Shown: positions 17,382-26,386 of the stretch, one piece after another | Position numbering within the stretch: the first letter of the stretch is position 1 | Layout: every line of letters starts with the position of its first letter | From: Endozoicomonas gorgoniicola | GTDB taxonomy: Bacteria; Pseudomonadota; Gammaproteobacteria; Pseudomonadales; Endozoicomonadaceae | Reading direction: 5' to 3' | Assembly: GCF_025562715.2 (NCBI RefSeq) | Contig: NZ_JAPFCC010000001.1 | Span: 4,300,501-4,364,500, forward strand | DNA: 64,000 nucleotides | Translations under genes and position numbers: made by a program | Notes under the pieces: model-generated | What the model was told of the DNA's origin: nothing | Databases searched by the model: none | What the model saw: only the letters and a program-made list of their open reading frames with translations

Positions 17382-18032
17382 CTAACTCGAATAAAACATC
17401 TTCCCGAAAGTTGTCCTTATTCCTTTGTGAGTGGTCATTTTATAGAATTTCATTTCGCCAGAGGACAATTTTAAAAGCCAGTCTGTTGCGGCTATGCTAG
17501 TGCGCCCAAGCATTACTACTCTTTTTCCTTCCTGCTCCCACTTTCCAGCTTTAAAATGAGCCATAGCCTCGTATTCACACATCTTACAATGTATGTTGAA
17601 CCAGGGATCGCAAATCCAATAGCTGTCATTTTTATACTTGGAAAAGTCACTCAATGGTATGGAGCGCTGGTAAAAAGAGGTTGTATTTGCCAACAGAACA
17701 AAAAAATGTTCTCTATGGCTCACCAGCCATATATCAGGCATCGATATCTTAACACCGTAATCTATGGCAACAAGAGCATATTCGTTGCAATTGCCCGCTC
17801 TGTCCGAAGGGGTGAGACTGTGAAGTATTTTCAGTATTTTCTGATTAGTTTGCTTTCTAAGAGAAAGTATCCTTGCATTGGCTTGTACCGCATTGCTCCG
17901 GCGCTTATTTTTTCTTTCTTGACTGGCGTCTCCATAAGAATTAAAAAAAAATTTGTTAGATGTTTTTAAAGACTCTTTAAAAAAATGTCTTGAATATATT
18001 AACAGATGCTTTGAATTGATCATTTCCTGCAT
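17382..18032 (-). CDS. Paralogous family protein D, possible Cys-His-Asp hydrolase
   Basis: Fourth array member, 216 residues. The GNCNEYAL, HREHFFVLL and CDPWFNIHCKM blocks are intact. It shares the NKRRSNAVQA-type variable region with copy C, so these two are probably the products of the most recent duplication. Confidence 0.75.
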   Translation of the reverse strand: MQEMINSKHLLIYSRHFFKESLKTSNKFFFNSYGDASQERKNKRRSNAVQANARILSLRKQTNQKILKILHSLTPSDRAGNCNEYALVAIDYGVKISMPDIWLVSHREHFFVLLANTTSFYQRSIPLSDFSKYKNDSYWICDPWFNIHCKMCEYEAMAHFKAGKWEQEGKRVVMLGRTSIAATDWLLKLSSGEMKFYKMTTHKGIRTTFGKMFYSS

Positions 18033-18072
18033 ACACTACCCTCATGCGTCGTACTGTCTGCGTTGGATATAA

Positions 18073-18118
18073 GTGCCTGAATGGTATTGAAGCCCATATC
18101 TGTGTTTACCAGACGGCA
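18073..18118 (+). pseudogene. Isochorismatase-gene remnant, spacer 4 (shorter)
   Basis: It begins and ends like the other spacer remnants but has a further ~72-base deletion joining GGTAT of the upstream part to TTGAAGCCC of the downstream part. This explains why the repeat period here is 756 rather than 833 bp. Confidence 0.8.
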
Positions 18119-18140
18119 TTACGGCAAAACGGTTTGGTTT

Positions 18141-18788
18141 CTAATCCAAAAACATCTGCCCGACGTGTGTCTTTGCTCCATTGTGAGCGGTCATTTTATA
18201 GAATTTTATTTCGCCAGAGGACAATTTTAAAGCCCACTCTTTTGCGGCTATGCTAGTGGACTCAAGCATTCCTATTCTTTTTCCTTTCTGCTCCCACTTT
18301 CCAGCTTTAAACTGAACCATAGCCTCGTATTCACACATCTTACAATGTATGTTGAACCAGGGATCGCAAATCCAATAGCTGTCATTTTTATACTTGGAAA
18401 AGTCCCTCAATGGTATGGGGTGCTGGCTAAAAAGGGTGGTATTTGCCAACAGGACAAACTCATGTACACCATGGTCCACCAGCCATATATCAGGCATCGA
18501 TATCTTAATTCCGTAATCTATGGCAACAAGAGCATATTCGTGGCAATTGCTCACTCTGTCCTCAGGGATAAGACGATGCAGCATTTCCAGTATTTTCTGA
18601 TTAGTTTGTTTTCTAAGAAACAATATTCTTGCATTGGCTATTATCGCATTTTCGTTACGTTTTATTTTTCTTTCCTGACCGGCCTCTCCATAGGAAGTAG
18701 AAAAGGTTTTGTTACCCGCTTTTAAAGAATCTTTAAAAAAATTTCTTGAATATATTAACAGATGCTTTGAATTGATCATTTCCTGCAT
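18141..18788 (-). CDS. Paralogous family protein E, possible Cys-His-Asp hydrolase (divergent)
   Basis: Fifth and most divergent array member, 215 residues. The residue before the candidate Cys82 is Ser instead of Gly (SNCHEY); the His (HGVHEFVLL) and Asp (CDPWFN) blocks are kept. The C-terminus lacks the YSS ending. Its upstream region once faced the isochorismatase-like gene but is now cut by an IS inserted 37 bases upstream of the start codon. Confidence 0.72.
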   Translation of the reverse strand: MQEMINSKHLLIYSRNFFKDSLKAGNKTFSTSYGEAGQERKIKRNENAIIANARILFLRKQTNQKILEMLHRLIPEDRVSNCHEYALVAIDYGIKISMPDIWLVDHGVHEFVLLANTTLFSQHPIPLRDFSKYKNDSYWICDPWFNIHCKMCEYEAMVQFKAGKWEQKGKRIGMLESTSIAAKEWALKLSSGEIKFYKMTAHNGAKTHVGQMFLD

Positions 18789-18925
18789 ACACTACCCTCA
18801 TGCGTCGTACAGTCTGCGTTGGATATAAGTAGTGCCTGTCCGAAAACCCTCAAGCCCTTGAAAAACACAGCCTGAGGCCAAATATAATACTCGAAGATTT
18901 TCCCAGACAGGCTGTTTTCGAGTTT

Positions 18926-20346
18926 ATGCGTCAAACCATTAATCCACAAATGCAGTTGGGCGAGGTTGATATCTCCGCCATCACATTCAACCCCAAGTCC
19001 AGAGATGATATTCCCCGGCTTTTGCGGGGCTTGCAGCACATATGGGTTACACCTGATCTGAGAGAGCAGGTCTTTCAAGTTCTTGAAAGTATGATTCCTG
19101 CCAGCAGTAATAATGGTCGTCCCGGTATGGATCTCTGGAACATACTGGTGTTTGGCACCCTGCGGCTGGTCACTAACTGTGATTATGACCGTCTTCAGGA
19201 GCTGGCCAATGAACACGGCACGCTACGGAAAATGCTTGGGCACGGTCCTTACTGCACGCACTCTTATCATATCCAGACATTGCAGGATAATATCAGCCTG
19301 TTCACGCCCGAAATACTGGACCAGGTAAACCAGATTGTCGTGGCAGCAGGCCATCAACTGGTTAAAAAAAAGATGAGCCGCTATATGGCCGTGCCGATTC
19401 GTTTGTAGTCAAGACCGATGTTCATTTTCCCACAGACATCAGCCTGTTAAACGATGCCTGTCGTAAGGCTATTGAGTTTGCGTCCACCCTGGCTGGCCAG
19501 TACCAGTTACCAGCGTGGCGTCAGCGGGAATACCTGAAAAAACAGCATCGAAAGCGCTATCACAAGGTGCGGAATCTGAAACATTCCGTTGCTGCCTGCG
19601 AGTTTAAACAGCGGTCACGTCAGCACGATATTGAAACGGCACACCTTGAATACATTAAGTACAGTCTCGACATTATCCGCAAGGCAGAAAGCACAGCTGC
19701 CCTGGTAGAAAAAAGCGCCCCCGATGAGTCTGCGCTGGAGAATCTCAAATACTACATTGCCCACAGTCGTCACCAGATTAATCTGATTTATCGTCGGGTG
19801 ATCGAGCATCAGCAGATTCCTCACAGCGACAAGGTGTTCTCGATTTTTGAACCCCACACAGAATGGATCAGCAAGGGTAAAGCCGGAGTTCCTGTAGAGT
19901 TGGGGTTGCGGGTATGCGTACTGCAAGACCAGTTTGGCTTCACGCTGAATCACCATGTGATGCAAAAGCAGACAGACGATCAGGTTGCAGTGCCTATCGC
20001 AAAAGGAGCAAAACAACGCTTTCCCATGCTGAGCCAGGTCAGTTATGACAAAGGGTTCTGGAGCCCCGCCAACCTTGAGGAACTTGATGGCTTTCTGGAA
20101 CGAACCATTCTGCCGAAGAAAGGCAGGCTTTCCGCAGAAGACAAAAAACGAGAGCACCACCTTGAGTTTACCCGGGCAAAAAGAAAGCATTCCGCCGTAG
20201 AGTCTGACATTAATGCTCTGGAAGCCAATGGCCTCGATAAATGTCCGGACAAGGGCATTGATGCCTTCAAGCGCTATGTTGCCCTTGCGGTTGTGGGTGG
20301 CAACCTGAAGCGCTTGGGCAGGATTTTACAAGAACGGGATTTTTAG
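18926..20346 (+). CDS. Transposase, read by possible -1 frameshift (IS1202/ISNCY-like)
   Basis: Two overlapping frames make one transposase. Frame 1 (18926-19408, 160 codons) carries the N-terminal DNA-binding part (GRPGMDLWNILVFGTLR). The -1 frame continues with YGRADSFVVKTDVHFPTD, a DDE-type catalytic segment, to a stop at 20346. The switch can occur at the slippery heptamer A-AAA-AAG at 19366-19372, giving a product of about 473 residues. Either programmed frameshifting or an inactivating one-base change in the A8 run fits. Downstream acidic motifs (SYDKGFWSPANLEEL) are kept. Confidence 0.8.
19366..19372 (+). promoter_or_regulatory. Slippery heptamer A AAA AAG, candidate -1 frameshift site
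   Basis: The heptamer is in the correct phase (frame 0 reads AAA AAA AAG). A -1 slip continues directly into the downstream transposase frame starting GAT at 19372. This heptamer is a classic bacterial IS frameshift signal. A downstream stem-loop was not resolved by eye. Confidence 0.6.
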
Positions 20347-20608
20347 CCCTACTGACAGCAGTCTTTTGCCGTCCGAAATTTGATCATGGGTGCATGAGGG
20401 TTCTGCACGTTCGTAAAATGGCAGTTTTGGCTATTTTGCAAGCACTTTGATCAAGAAGTGCCCTATAAGCGAGACTCTGATAATGCTTGCGGAGCAGTTC
20501 TACTGTTTGATGAATGTCAGTGACTCAATTTTCATAGGTTTTCTGACAGGCACTAAGTACCTGAATGGTATGATAGTGGTCTGATACTGCTGACCTGGAG
20601 ATTTATTG

Positions 20609-21148
20609 ATGCTCAATCTTGATAATACGGTTCTGGTGATTGTAGATGTGCAGGGCAAACTGGCGACGCTGATGCACAAAAAAGACGCTCTGTATAAAAA
20701 CCTTGCTGCCATCACAGCAGGCGCAAAAGAGCTGGACCTCCCTGTACTCTGGCTGGAACAGATTCCTCACAAACTGGGTCCAACCATTACCGAAGTGTCT
20801 GAACAGTTGTCCGGGCAGACTCCCATCAGTAAAAGTGCTTTCAGCGGTTGCGGTGAACCGGAGTTTATAAAGGCTCTGAAAGATACGGGGCGCAAACAGG
20901 TTCTGGTGGTTGGCATTGAAGCCCATATCTGTGTTTATCAGACGGCAGTGGACTTACATCAGGACGGTTTTGAGGTGGAAGTCGTGGCAGACGCCGTATC
21001 ATCCCGCACCAAGCAGAACAAAATGATCGCTCTGGATAAACTGGGCAAAGCGGGCATCGGTATCACCAGTACTGAAATGGCGCTGTTTGAGCTGATGAAG
21101 ACGGCAGATGCCCCTCAGTTTCGAACGATTGCCAAATTGATTAAGTAG
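20609..21148 (+). CDS. Isochorismatase-family cysteine hydrolase
   Basis: 179 residues from ATG 20609 (GGAG upstream). This is a cytoplasmic alpha/beta hydrolase of the YcaC/nicotinamidase superfamily; the substrate is unknown. VIVDVQG (Asp13) and the nucleophile Cys108 in EAHICVYQTA match the family triad, and the expected Val-Gly-cis-peptide region (VVGIEAH) precedes the Cys. It is the intact source of the remnants in the array spacers. An IS has separated its upstream region from array member E. Confidence 0.88.
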   Translation: MLNLDNTVLVIVDVQGKLATLMHKKDALYKNLAAITAGAKELDLPVLWLEQIPHKLGPTITEVSEQLSGQTPISKSAFSGCGEPEFIKALKDTGRKQVLVVGIEAHICVYQTAVDLHQDGFEVEVVADAVSSRTKQNKMIALDKLGKAGIGITSTEMALFELMKTADAPQFRTIAKLIK

Positions 21149-21156
21149 CCAGCTCT

Positions 21157-22029
21157 TTATTTAGAGCTTACCTGTTTAAGTATACGCCGCGCCTGCTTCA
21201 GATGAGGCAGGTCCAGCATTCGCCCATCCAGCCCCACCGTACCAGCGCCTTTAGCATTGGCAAAAGCATCAACAACCCGCTGGGCATAAGCCACTTCATC
21301 GGTCGATGGAGTGAAGCACTGGTTGATGATTTCAACCTGATCGGGGTGTATCGCCAGCTTGCCGGTGAACCCTTCCAAACGCGCTCGCTCGCATTCAGCC
21401 CGCAGTTTTTTCTGGCTCTTGTAGTCGGAACAAATGCCGTCGATAGCCTGCATATTGCCCGCCGAAGCCACCAGCAGACAGTTAGCCCGGTTCATTCGGT
21501 GAATCAGAAAGTGAACGTCACCCTCATCACGGTTGGTGATCGCGCCGATATCGGCAGGCAGGTCCTCTGCTCCCCAGGTAAACCCTGACAGCCTGGGACT
21601 GGCAGTTATGAATGTGTTCTGGTTAATGGCACCAACCGATGACTCAGCCACACTCATAATATGAGTCGAGCCAACCACAAGATTATTTTGTACTTCCAGT
21701 GCCTTCAGATAATGATCAACCGTTTTAAAATCATCCGCATCGGAAGGTTTCGGCAGAAAAACACCAAACGGCCTGCCGGGCATTACAGCAACCAGATCGT
21801 TCAGTGTATGGGGTGAAGACAGACTGTTAACCCTGACCCAGAGTTGCACCCCTGACCTCTGCTGGTGAGCCTGTAGAAACTGCCGTACTTTTTCCCTTGC
21901 TGCTTTCTTATTGTTTTCTGCGACGGCGTCCTCAAGACAGAGAATAACGGCATCAGCACCGGAATTTTTTGCCTTCAACATTTTCTTGTCGTTATCACCA
22001 GGCACAAACAGGTAGGATCTGGCCAGCAT
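21157..22029 (-). CDS. HpcH/HpaI aldolase - citrate lyase beta-like CoA-ester lyase
   Basis: 290 residues from ATG 22029 (MLARSYLFVPG, the usual CitE start). It has a TIM-barrel fold and cleaves 3-hydroxyacyl-CoA thioesters such as citramalyl-CoA or malyl-CoA. Conserved segments: LFVPGDN, ILCLEDAV (metal-ligand Glu/Asp), WVRVNS, GFTWGAEDL and KLAIHPDQV. It follows the MaoC gene after one base, so the two are co-translated. The divergent acyl-CoA carboxylase operon points to branched-chain or itaconate-type acyl-CoA breakdown. Confidence 0.87.
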   Translation of the reverse strand: MLARSYLFVPGDNDKKMLKAKNSGADAVILCLEDAVAENNKKAAREKVRQFLQAHQQRSGVQLWVRVNSLSSPHTLNDLVAVMPGRPFGVFLPKPSDADDFKTVDHYLKALEVQNNLVVGSTHIMSVAESSVGAINQNTFITASPRLSGFTWGAEDLPADIGAITNRDEGDVHFLIHRMNRANCLLVASAGNMQAIDGICSDYKSQKKLRAECERARLEGFTGKLAIHPDQVEIINQCFTPSTDEVAYAQRVVDAFANAKGAGTVGLDGRMLDLPHLKQARRILKQVSSK

Positions 22030-22030
22030 G

Positions 22031-22510
22031 TTATTCTCCTGAATTCTTACCATCCAGACCGGAAGGTAGCCGCTGCAACAGCGCAGTACGAAGCATCGTA
22101 CACACGATGTCACTGTGCTGGTTATAGACCCGGTGTTCGAACGTCACAATGCCGGCATTGGGTCGGGACTTGCTGGGACGTTTTTCCATGATTTCAGTTT
22201 CAACACTCAGGGTATCGTTGATAAACACCGGTTTGGGAAACTTCATTTCACCAAAGCCAAGGTTAACGACCAGCGTCCCCTGCGTCGTATCTTCTACCGA
22301 GACACCGCAGGCAAAAGACACGGTATACATACTGTTAAACACCCGCTGTCCAAACTCTGTTTTACTGGCGTATTCGGCATCCAGATGCAAAGGTTGCGGG
22401 TTGTGGGTAATGGCACAGAACAGCACATTGTCCGACTCGGTCACCGTACGGGACAAACGATGTTTAATAACCCGACCTATGTCACATTGCTCGTAATAAA
22501 GCCCAGGCAT
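22031..22510 (-). CDS. MaoC-like acyl-CoA hydratase
   Basis: 159 residues, hot-dog fold. It resembles the itaconyl-CoA/mesaconyl-CoA hydratase branch: the hydratase motif appears as D-x-x-x-F-x-x-x-T-x-N-x-x-x-x-H (DNVLFCAITHNPQPLH), carrying the catalytic Asp/His pair. It is followed immediately by the CitE-like lyase, the same pairing as in itaconate degradation (Ich-Ccl), although no CoA-transferase gene is present here. Confidence 0.85.
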   Translation of the reverse strand: MPGLYYEQCDIGRVIKHRLSRTVTESDNVLFCAITHNPQPLHLDAEYASKTEFGQRVFNSMYTVSFACGVSVEDTTQGTLVVNLGFGEMKFPKPVFINDTLSVETEIMEKRPSKSRPNAGIVTFEHRVYNQHSDIVCTMLRTALLQRLPSGLDGKNSGE

Positions 22511-22750
22511 AACCGTTTCCTTCTTATCATTTCAACGTAACCCTTACATAAGATTACCCGCAAGGTATCACTGAAGGGAACACAAGCAGGGAGTACTTTA
22601 GCGTATAAGTGCGCAGAGTGTTCTGGATACATCTGCTACTATATCCCTGTGTTTACACCCAGCCAATGCAGGTTCCGGGCATTCCAATATGCAGCCAGAG
22701 CCTTTAAATTAAATAACTGACAAGAAAAAAAACAAGCAACGGGTTTAGCG

Positions 22751-24259
22751 ATGAACAACGTCCCGCCTGTTCAGTCAGGTCAACAGCCTTTTAAAAAAGT
22801 GCTGATCGCCAACCGTGGGGAGATCGCCCTGAGAGTACTCAGGGCTCTGCAGCAGCTCAATATTGCTTCGGTCGCCATTTATCACCACAGTGACCAGCAC
22901 TCCCCTGTCGTACAACAAGCTGACGAAACCATAGAAATCGTTGGCGACTCACCCTCTGCTGCACACCTCGACGGACAACAGATTATTGAAATCTGCCAGC
23001 AACTGAATGTAGAGGCCGTACACCCCTGTTACGGTTTCTTATCTGAAAACGCAGAATTTGCCCGAACACTGGAGCAGGCAGGCATTACTTTTATTGGCCC
23101 CAAAGCCGACATTATTGAGCTGATGGGCGACAAAATTACCTCAAGGGATTTTGTCGCCAGACACGGCTTTCCCGTCCCTCCTTCCGTGAACCTTGAACCG
23201 GACCACCCCGACTTCATCAGGCGCATTGTTGCCATGGGTTTTCCTGTGGTGGTCAAGGCTTCAGCCGGTGGTGGCGGCAAGGGCATGAGCATTGTTCACA
23301 GCCAGAATGAGCTGGAAGACGCACTTCGCATCGCGGCTTCAGAAGCAGAAAAATACTTTGGTGATAAACGGGTTTATATTGAGAAGTATTTTACCAGCGC
23401 CCGACATATCGAAGTGCAGGTTCTGGGCGACGGTCAGAGTGTTGTTCATCTGGGCGAAAGAGAATGTTCTGTTCAGCGACGTTTCCAGAAAGTGATTGAA
23501 GAAGCCCCCTCCCCGGCGCTGACCCCTGATAAACGTCAGGAAATCTGTAACACCGCAAAAGGCATTGCCCGGAGCGCAGGCTACAACAGCGCGGGTACGG
23601 TTGAATTTCTGTATACGTCAGAAGGCGATTATTTCTTTCTGGAGATGAATACCCGTATTCAGGTTGAACACCCGGTTACTGAAATGACGTTTAATGTGGA
23701 CCTGGTGGCGGAGCAGATTCATATCGCAGCAGGCAAGCCTCTGTCCCTGAAGCAGGAAGCACTTGTCTCATCCGGTCATGCCATCGAATGCCGGATCTGT
23801 GCCGAAGATGCCTTTAACGATTTTATGCCCGCCACCGGCAAGGTGCTGTTTCTGAAAGAACCCGGTGGACAGGGCGTTCGGTTCGACAGTGGTCTGTATC
23901 TTAACCAGGCGATTACCAGCGCCTTTGACCCCATGCTGGCAAAGCTGATTGTTCATGCCCCTACTCGTCAGGAAGCCATTGAAAAAATGCGGCACGCGCT
24001 GGAAGAGCTGGTGATCCTCGGAGTGAAACATAATATTGATTATCTGGACGCTATATTGGGTCATCAGCAGTTTTCAGATGGCCATTTTGATACTGGCTTT
24101 ATCAAACAATATGCCAGTGACCTTTCCGCTACTCAGCCAGAAAACTTACAGGAACTTCATGCCATTCTTGCCACAGCCCTGCTAGGCGAACGTAGCAACC
24201 GGCTGTTAGCGGAAGCAACGCCTGACCTGCACGCAGCCATTGGACGCTGGAGGAACTGA
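22751..24259 (+). CDS. Acyl-CoA carboxylase, biotin carboxylase subunit
   Basis: 502-residue ATP-grasp enzyme that carboxylates biotin on the partner BCCP. Motifs: KVLIANRGEIALRV at the N-terminus, the Gly-rich ATP loop SAGGGGKGM near residue 175, EMNTRIQVEHPVTE and the ECRICAED segment. The length matches the stand-alone biotin carboxylase domain; in many 3-methylcrotonyl-CoA carboxylases this is fused to BCCP. Its TGATG overlap with the BCCP gene shows the fusion is replaced here by coupling. Confidence 0.92.
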   Translation: MNNVPPVQSGQQPFKKVLIANRGEIALRVLRALQQLNIASVAIYHHSDQHSPVVQQADETIEIVGDSPSAAHLDGQQIIEICQQLNVEAVHPCYGFLSENAEFARTLEQAGITFIGPKADIIELMGDKITSRDFVARHGFPVPPSVNLEPDHPDFIRRIVAMGFPVVVKASAGGGGKGMSIVHSQNELEDALRIAASEAEKYFGDKRVYIEKYFTSARHIEVQVLGDGQSVVHLGERECSVQRRFQKVIEEAPSPALTPDKRQEICNTAKGIARSAGYNSAGTVEFLYTSEGDYFFLEMNTRIQVEHPVTEMTFNVDLVAEQIHIAAGKPLSLKQEALVSSGHAIECRICAEDAFNDFMPATGKVLFLKEPGGQGVRFDSGLYLNQAITSAFDPMLAKLIVHAPTRQEAIEKMRHALEELVILGVKHNIDYLDAILGHQQFSDGHFDTGFIKQYASDLSATQPENLQELHAILATALLGERSNRLLAEATPDLHAAIGRWRN

Positions 24260-24762
24260 TGCAACCCAAATTTCTATTTAATGGTTCGGTCTACTCAGTG
24301 ACTCCAGTCCGTAAACACCATTCAGCCCTGTTGGAAATAGACAACCACCGGGTCACCGCCGGATTGCAATGGTTCAGTCCAAATGATGCACAGTTAACTC
24401 TGAATGAAAACAGTCAGCAGGTTTACATCGCTCAGGATGAACAACAGCTCTTCATTCATATGGGTGGTAAAACCTGGTATCTCGAATGCATTGATGAGTT
24501 CAGTGAGGCTGCTTCAGAGGGTGGCTCTGCCAGCGGCAGGGTAATCGCCCCTATGCCCGGAGTCGTTATTGAGCTGAATACTGCGGTGGGGCAGTGCGTA
24601 AAAGAAGGCGACTGTCTTTTACTGATTGAAAGCATGAAGCTGCAAATGGCTATTCGTGCCACAACGTCCGGTACGGTTGAAAGCATTCATGTTAGTGGTG
24701 CGGGCGACAGCTTTGAAAAAGGCTCGGTTCTGGTGGATATCGTCGGGGAGGCATCACCATGA
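24259..24762 (+). CDS. Biotin carboxyl carrier subunit of acyl-CoA carboxylase
   Basis: 167 residues. The C-terminal biotinyl domain carries ESMKLQM with the biotin-accepting Lys127 and the symmetric APMPGVV half. The N-terminal ~85 residues resemble the BT-type linker domain found between BC and BCCP in fused acyl-CoA carboxylases, so this looks like the detached C-terminal part of such a protein. The stop overlaps the next gene start (ATGA). Confidence 0.9.
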   Translation: MQPKFLFNGSVYSVTPVRKHHSALLEIDNHRVTAGLQWFSPNDAQLTLNENSQQVYIAQDEQQLFIHMGGKTWYLECIDEFSEAASEGGSASGRVIAPMPGVVIELNTAVGQCVKEGDCLLLIESMKLQMAIRATTSGTVESIHVSGAGDSFEKGSVLVDIVGEASP

Positions 24763-26366
24763 GAAGACTGCAAACCCGTATAAACACTCAGTCATCCGAG
24801 TTCAAACAGTACCGGGCTTACAATAAAAAAATACTGACAGAGTTTCACCAGAAACAGGAAGCCGCTCGCTTTGCCCGTCCGGAAAAAGATATCCAGCGAC
24901 TGAAAAACCAGAACAAAATGCTGCCCAGAGAACGGTTAGAACTTCTACTCGATCCGGGTACTCCGTTTCTGGAGCTTTCTTCACTGGCTGCCAACATGGC
25001 TTATGACGGCATTGCTCCGTCAGCCGGGTGCATTACCGGCATCGGGGTTGTAGGTGGACGGGAGGTCTTAATCAATGCCAGTGACAGCTCTGTCAAAGGC
25101 GGTGCCTGGTTTCCATTAACCGTTAAAAAAACGGTTCGGGCGCTGGATATTGCCATTGAAAATCAGTTGCCCGTCATTCATCTGTGCGACAGCGCCGGTG
25201 GTTACCTGCCCATGCAGTCGGAATTTTTTGCTGATAAATATATGGCGGGAAGGATTTTCCGTAATCAGACGCAGCTGTCCAGACTCGGTTGTAAACAGCT
25301 GGCACTGGTCTTTGGTCATTGCACGGCAGGCGGCGCTTATATTCCCAGCCTGTCCGACTACTCTGTGATTGTTGACGGTACCGGCGCTGTTTTTCTGGGT
25401 GGTCCGCCCCTGGTGAAAGCGGCTACCGGTGAAGACGTTACAGTGGATGAACTGGGCGGTGCCCGCATGCACACCTCGGTGTCCGGTACCTGTGATTATT
25501 TCGCCAGTAACGAGAAAGAAGCCATTGCCATCGGACGGGAAATCGTTGCCCAGTGGGAGCAGAAACCTAAATTCAATCTGCAACAGGAACCTCCTGAAGA
25601 GCCTTATTACGATCCATCTGAACTGTATGGCATCCTGCCTGATGACATTAAGAAACAGTTTGATATGCGCGAAGTCATTGCCCGAATAGTAGACGGAAGC
25701 CGTTTTTCTGAATATCAGCCGGATTATGGCAATACGCTGGTGTGTGGCTACGCCAATATCTGGGGTTACAAGGTCGGGATTCTGGGGAATAACGGCGTAC
25801 TGTTTAACGACAGTTCACTGAAAGCGGCACACTTTATACAGCTGTGTAACCAGAACCATGTGCCACTGGTGTTCCTGCAAAATATTACCGGCTATATGGT
25901 GGGTAAAGAGTATGAACGCCGGGGCATTGCCAAAGACGGTGCCAAAATGATTATGGCACAGGCGTGTTCCGATGTTCCCAAGTTCACCATAATGACCAAT
26001 GGTTCCTTTGGAGCAGGCAATTATGGCATGTGTGGCAGGGCATTTGATGCCCGCACCCTGTTCAGCTGGCCAAATAGCGAAACCTCAGTGATGGGGGCCG
26101 ATCAGGCGGCAAATACCCTGGCCACCATAAAACTGAAACAGTTGCAGCGGGAAGGTATAGAGCCTGACCCGGAAGAGCTGGAAGCCATTCGTGCCTCGGT
26201 GCTAGCCAGTTACGAAAACCAGACCAGTGCCTACTACACGTCGTCCGAGCTTTGGGACGACGGCATTATCGATCCGGTGGATACCCGAAACGCACTGGCG
26301 CTGTCGATCAGTGCTTCACTGAACGTACCTTTTGGTGATCCCCGCTATGGTGTGATGCGGTTTTAA
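24759..26366 (+). CDS. Acyl-CoA carboxylase, carboxyltransferase subunit (3-methylcrotonyl-CoA type)
   Basis: 535 residues, crotonase-like fold in two halves. It transfers carboxyl from biotin to an acyl-CoA, probably 3-methylcrotonyl-CoA or a related branched enoyl-CoA. Typical segments: HCTAGGAYIPSLSDY, GGPPLVKAATGE, NITGYMVGKEYE and GAGNYGMCGRAF. The length and motif set match MccB/LiuB/AtuC; the residues that separate methylcrotonyl from geranyl specificity were not resolved. Confidence 0.9.
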   Translation: MRRLQTRINTQSSEFKQYRAYNKKILTEFHQKQEAARFARPEKDIQRLKNQNKMLPRERLELLLDPGTPFLELSSLAANMAYDGIAPSAGCITGIGVVGGREVLINASDSSVKGGAWFPLTVKKTVRALDIAIENQLPVIHLCDSAGGYLPMQSEFFADKYMAGRIFRNQTQLSRLGCKQLALVFGHCTAGGAYIPSLSDYSVIVDGTGAVFLGGPPLVKAATGEDVTVDELGGARMHTSVSGTCDYFASNEKEAIAIGREIVAQWEQKPKFNLQQEPPEEPYYDPSELYGILPDDIKKQFDMREVIARIVDGSRFSEYQPDYGNTLVCGYANIWGYKVGILGNNGVLFNDSSLKAAHFIQLCNQNHVPLVFLQNITGYMVGKEYERRGIAKDGAKMIMAQACSDVPKFTIMTNGSFGAGNYGMCGRAFDARTLFSWPNSETSVMGADQAANTLATIKLKQLQREGIEPDPEELEAIRASVLASYENQTSAYYTSSELWDDGIIDPVDTRNALALSISASLNVPFGDPRYGVMRF

Positions 26367-26386
26367 CAGTTCGAGGATGAATAATT

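Larger units (their letters stand above)
18832..20553 (+). mobile_element. 1.7-kb insertion sequence with TAAGTA target duplication
   Basis: The terminal inverted repeats begin GTGCCTGTC at both ends and match over 15 of the first 17 bases. They are flanked by a 6-bp duplication TAAGTA (18826-18831 and 20554-20559). Removing the element restores the sequence seen uninterrupted in the neighbouring spacers (ATAAGT.CCTGAATGG). It contains one transposase gene. The family appears to be IS1202/ISNCY-like, assigned from memory of the protein type. Confidence 0.88.

Noticed and set aside
14880..18788. CRISPR-like or integron-cassette reading of the ~833-bp regular array
   Set aside because: The repeating unit is a whole gene plus a decayed neighbour; there are no short direct repeats with unique spacers and no attC-like sites.
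19408..19567. Treating the two transposase frames as two separate genes
   Set aside because: The -1 frame is open and coding-like from the slippery site onward, well before the later ATG; one protein via frameshift (or one broken gene) explains both.
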